Shown here: positions 5,832-7,829 of the stretch, piece by piece
Layout of the letters: each line of letters opens with the position of its first letter
How positions within the stretch are numbered: position 1 is the first letter of the stretch
NCBI GenBank assembly: GCA_002333425.1
Contig: DDBL01000233.1
Coordinates: forward strand, 3,086 to 10,914
Direction of reading: 5' to 3'
Source: Leptospiraceae bacterium UBA2033
GTDB lineage: Bacteria > Spirochaetota > Leptospiria > Leptospirales > Leptospiraceae
Length of the DNA stretch: 7,829 nucleotides
Notes under the pieces: generated by a model
What the model was told of the DNA's origin: nothing
The model's input: the letters and a program-made list of their open reading frames with translations, nothing else
Database searches by the model: none
Made by a program: the position numbers and the translations under genes

Positions 5832-6628
5832 AAATTGATTTTTTAAAAATTTTTCTTGTCGTTCTTCTTTCAATGTCTTTCGGTAAATGCTTTACTACAA
5901 CCGATTATGAATCTAAAGTAAAGTATAAAAATTTCGAAGTAGAAAAGATAAAAATAAATAATGTATCTGATATTAGAAAGGGCTCTAAGGATTTTGAGTC
6001 CACTTCTTTGCTGATAATTCCAGATATTGATTCACGGATTCCCATTGTTATCCACCCAGAAGGAAAACTCGGTCTTAAATACAAAAGCGATGAATGCTTT
6101 TTTAACGCGAGCACGTCTAACATGCTTATCAGTGGCTTTACATTGTATATAATCCCATTTTTTACTGGATGTAAAAGAACTATTAGCTTAGCAATTTATT
6201 TCCGTAATACCCCGATTAACAGAATCGGCTTTCGAGAGAATTATACAGAAAGTAATATTTACAGCCCTACTGTATACTTGGTGACATTCCCTATTCAAAT
6301 TCTATGGCGAATTATCGGAGACCCTTTTGGATATAATACCGAAGCACAAGTCCGTAACGACTTATTAGTATTAGCCTACCCAGACCTTCTCAAATTTTCA
6401 AAAATGAGTGAATCTGAAATGGAAGCTTACATTGGTTCAAACAATGAATCTAAAAATAGTGAGACAAGTTTACCCAAATCCTTCAACGACATCGTAGTTC
6501 TAAAAAACGGAGACATTCTCGAAGGAGTTCATACGAAGGTAACACCGACTACCCTCGAAGTAACGGAATCAAATGGAAAGAAGACGATTTATAAGAAGTC
6601 GCAGGTGTTGAGTGTGAAGAGGAAATAA
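5828..6628 (+). CDS. Putative exported protein with C-terminal KNGD small β-barrel-like domain
   Basis: This is a 266-residue protein. The N-terminal signal peptide (1-20) ends SFGKC; C21 could be lipidated, but Lys just before Cys is atypical, so secretion without lipid is possible. The middle has two hydrophobic stretches (about 98-115, SNMLISGFTLYIIPFFTG, and about 145-160, around VYLVTFPIQILWRIIG) recalling the IPP-FPLLGIPYGY stretch of the preceding protein. After a Ser/Asn/Glu linker (about 197-217) comes a separate module, 221-266: DIVVLKNGDILEGVHTKVTP, ending with a YKKSQVLSV strand. It resembles small SH3/LSm-like barrels that follow a VLKNGD turn in many bacterial exported proteins. 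The start overlaps the previous stop as ATGA and has AAGGAG 8 bases upstream. A strong hairpin follows the stop. Its role is unknown. Confidence 0.65.
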   Translation: MKIDFLKIFLVVLLSMSFGKCFTTTDYESKVKYKNFEVEKIKINNVSDIRKGSKDFESTSLLIIPDIDSRIPIVIHPEGKLGLKYKSDECFFNASTSNMLISGFTLYIIPFFTGCKRTISLAIYFRNTPINRIGFRENYTESNIYSPTVYLVTFPIQILWRIIGDPFGYNTEAQVRNDLLVLAYPDLLKFSKMSESEMEAYIGSNNESKNSETSLPKSFNDIVVLKNGDILEGVHTKVTPTTLEVTESNGKKTIYKKSQVLSVKRK

Positions 6629-6632
6629 ACGC

Positions 6633-6662
6633 CGTAGAGACGCACGGCTGTGCGTCTCTACG
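6633..6662. repeat. Perfect palindrome after the exported-protein operon; possible terminator
   Basis: Two perfect 13-base arms, CGTAGAGACGCAC (6633-6645) and its complement (6650-6662), enclose the loop GGCT. Only TTTT follows, so it is a strong stem with a weak U-run. It could stop transcription from the operon ending at 6628, but it also shares the core GTAGAGACG with the palindrome at 7433-7468, which points to a dispersed palindromic repeat family. Confidence 0.85.
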
Positions 6663-6683
6663 TTTTGTTAGACAAATTTAGTC

Positions 6684-6710
6684 TTGACATAGTCTTCTAA
6701 TGACTAGAAT
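6684..6710 (+). promoter_or_regulatory. Promoter of the Phd/VapC operon, probably leaderless
   Basis: TTGACA (6684-6689) and TAGAAT (6705-6710, five of six to TATAAT) are separated by a short 15-base spacer; seven bases then lead to the ATG at 6718. The start of transcription should fall at or next to that ATG. An upstream in-frame ATG at 6700 lies inside the promoter spacer and so is not the likely start. Confidence 0.6.
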
Positions 6711-6717
6711 AGAAAAT

Positions 6718-6972
6718 ATGGAAACAATATCAATTTCAAATTTAAAAACCCATTTGAGTGCTACTTTGAAAGAGGTAGTAAATGGGATTCGTTATGTGGT
6801 GATGGATAGGGAGCATCCGGTTGCAGAGCTGATTCCTTATTCTGAAAAAGTGAGACTCGTCATTCGTTTACCTATCGGAAAAAAGACGAAGATAAAAAAT
6901 ACATTCAAAGGCAAAGTGAAATTAGACCCAGTAGAATATTTGTTGCAGGATAGAAGAGGGAGTCGGTTTTGA
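6718..6972 (+). CDS. Phd/YefM-family antitoxin
   Basis: This 84-residue protein opens with METISISNLKTHLSATLKEV, the typical Phd/YefM start in which the first strand and helices form the DNA-binding dimer. Next comes the family hallmark YVVMDREHPVAELIPY (26-41), corresponding to the usual I-T-R-GKPVA-L-P. The C-terminal part is basic, ending YLLQDRRGSRF, and is expected to wrap the toxin. Phd-type proteins repress their own operon and neutralise the partner. The ATG at 6718 is preferred over 6700 because it gives the canonical N-terminus and lies 34 bases after the first base of an exact TTGACA. No ribosome site is seen. It overlaps the toxin start as TTGA. Confidence 0.9.
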   Translation: METISISNLKTHLSATLKEVVNGIRYVVMDREHPVAELIPYSEKVRLVIRLPIGKKTKIKNTFKGKVKLDPVEYLLQDRRGSRF

Positions 6973-7388
6973 TTGTTTATCTGGATACATCCGTTTTTTT
7001 GCGTTGGTTACTGAATAGCTCAAAGGTTTATTCCGAGTTTCAAAATTGGAAGGTATGTTATACAAGTGAGCTACTTTATATAGAAGTGAATCGAGTCCTA
7101 AATCGCCTGCGTTTAGAAAAAGAAATAAGTGACGAAGAATATGCAAACTTGCATAAAACCTTTTTAGAATTCTATAAAACAGTGCACGTAATTGAAATAA
7201 ACCAAACCGTAAAACAAAAAGCAGCAGAGCCATTTCCGACCGTGATAGGAACGTTAGATGCAATCCATTTAGCATCGGCTTTAGTTCTAAAAGAAGAAAA
7301 TCAAAAGTTAGAGATTACATTTTTAACGCATGACAGCCAATTATCCACCGCCGCAACTGCAATGGGCTTTGAAGTGGCAGGTGATTGA
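6969..7388 (+). CDS. vapC: VapC-like PIN-domain toxin
   Basis: This is a 139-residue PIN ribonuclease toxin with a complete acidic set: D6 in VYLDTSVFLRWLL, E39 in LLYIEVNRVL, D97 in GTLDAIHLASAL and D122 in FLTHDSQL. The first motif, LDTS, and the last, THD-QL, place it in a different PIN subgroup from the toxin at 2798-3187. It starts at TTG, overlapping the antitoxin stop by four bases (TTGA), with a good AGAGGGAG ribosome site about 6 bases upstream, so translation is coupled to the antitoxin. The length is normal and nothing is missing. The FecR-like gene follows after 23 bases in the same direction, possibly read from the same promoter. Confidence 0.93.
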   Translation: MIVYLDTSVFLRWLLNSSKVYSEFQNWKVCYTSELLYIEVNRVLNRLRLEKEISDEEYANLHKTFLEFYKTVHVIEINQTVKQKAAEPFPTVIGTLDAIHLASALVLKEENQKLEITFLTHDSQLSTAATAMGFEVAGD

Positions 7389-7411
7389 ATGCAATAATAA
7401 AGGAGAAACCA

Positions 7412-7829
7412 ATGAAACAAAAAAAACATACCGCAGGTAGAGACGTAGCGCGCTAAGTCTCTACCTGCGTCTCGATAACCATAATCACCCTAATCCTCGC
7501 CTTTACAACCTGTAAAGACCTAGGCAAAATCAAACCAGAGCCAAGCGCGCAAACCACCCCAGCGGCAAAAGAACAATTAACGCTCAGTTACGTAGTAACC
7601 TTCGCAATCGGAAAAGCCACAGCCGACGGAAACCCAATAAAGTCGGGCGATGTGCTGACAGGTGAGCCAAAGCTAATAATTCCAGCAACTTCACAACTCG
7701 ATATCCAAGTAAAGGGAATGCAATCGGATGTGAAACTCCGAATGAAGAGCAATACGGATATTCAGTTGTATGCGCGAAAGAAAAATGGAATATCGGAATT
7801 TCTTTCCTTTGTGAAGAAGGGAAGTGTGC
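7412..7829 (+). pseudogene. FecR-like lipoprotein disrupted in its signal peptide by a palindrome (3' end outside window)
   Basis: An ATG with a strong AAAGGAG site (7399-7405) starts MKQKKHT. The frame then enters a 36-bp palindrome containing TAA (7454-7456) and resumes in the same frame as VSITIITLILAFTTCKDLGK. Removing the 36 bases, a multiple of three, restores a textbook lipoprotein signal peptide with FTTC as lipobox. The mature part shows a FecR-like strand pattern: YVVTFAIGKATADGNPIKSG, DVLTGEPKLIIP, LDIQVKGMQ and VKLRMKSNTDIQLYARKKNG, then LSFVKKGSV at the window edge. Spirochaetes carry many envelope FecR-domain lipoproteins. No ATG, GTG or TTG lies in frame between the TAA and the lipobox, so the preprotein probably cannot be made. 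Codon ends look richer in C and G than in neighbouring genes, possibly a different origin. Confidence 0.7.
7433..7468. repeat. 36-bp near-perfect palindrome carrying an in-frame stop
   Basis: Arms GCAGGTAGAGAC (7433-7444) and GTCTCTACCTGC (7457-7468) are exact complements. The 12 central bases continue the pairing around AGCGCGCT with one G-A mismatch, so 17 of 18 positions pair. It shares the core GTAGAGACG with the palindrome at 6633-6662. It lies between the start codon and the hydrophobic core of the FecR-like gene. Confidence 0.92.

Noticed and set aside
6700..6717. Upstream ATG as the start of the Phd-type antitoxin
   Set aside because: It lies between the -35 and -10 boxes and adds six residues before the canonical METISISNLK start.
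7433..7468. Programmed ribosome bypass over the palindrome
   Set aside because: The in-frame length and hairpin are suggestive, but no matched take-off and landing codons comparable to phage T4 gene 60 were found. Repeat insertion is the simpler reading.

Overview
The window looks like a low-GC spirochaete of the Leptospira type. The evidence is indirect: AT-rich coding sequence, several exported proteins whose lipobox-like cleavage sites are looser than the usual LAGC form (ending NGSC, MINC, FGKC, FTTC), AAGGAG-type ribosome sites, and several small toxin-antitoxin (TA) operons. No rRNA, tRNA, CRISPR array or transposase gene was seen.

Layout. At 1-531 is the C-terminal half of RuvB. It overlaps a one-membrane-segment protein with a TonB-like C-terminal domain (506-1432). 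A repeat-rich TA island follows on the minus strand (about 1450-3610). It holds a UPF0175/DUF3368 pair whose toxin carries one in-frame stop, and a VapB/VapC-type pair. Three copies of one dispersed repeat lie before, between and after the two pairs. Two copies contain CAAG tetranucleotide tracts, and the third appears to be split by a 180-bp element with terminal inverted repeats. A gene-free stretch with nested inverted repeats (3608-3989) leads to a tightly packed plus-strand operon of three exported proteins (3990-6628). The first resembles a shortened cholesterol-dependent-cytolysin-like protein with Cys-containing C-terminal repeats. A Phd/VapC pair (6718-7388) then lies between two palindromes sharing the core GTAGAGACG. 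The second palindrome sits inside the signal-peptide region of a FecR-like lipoprotein gene that runs off the window.

How the parts relate. All three TA operons share one layout. An exact TTGACA box starts 34-35 bases before the antitoxin ATG, so transcription should begin at or next to the ATG and give a leaderless message. The toxin starts at TTG within a 4-base TTGA overlap with the antitoxin stop. The exported-protein genes instead have clear ribosome sites. The main leads are this shared TA layout, the repeat-bracketed arrangement, the cytolysin-like lipoprotein, and the palindrome that inserts a stop codon into the FecR-like gene.
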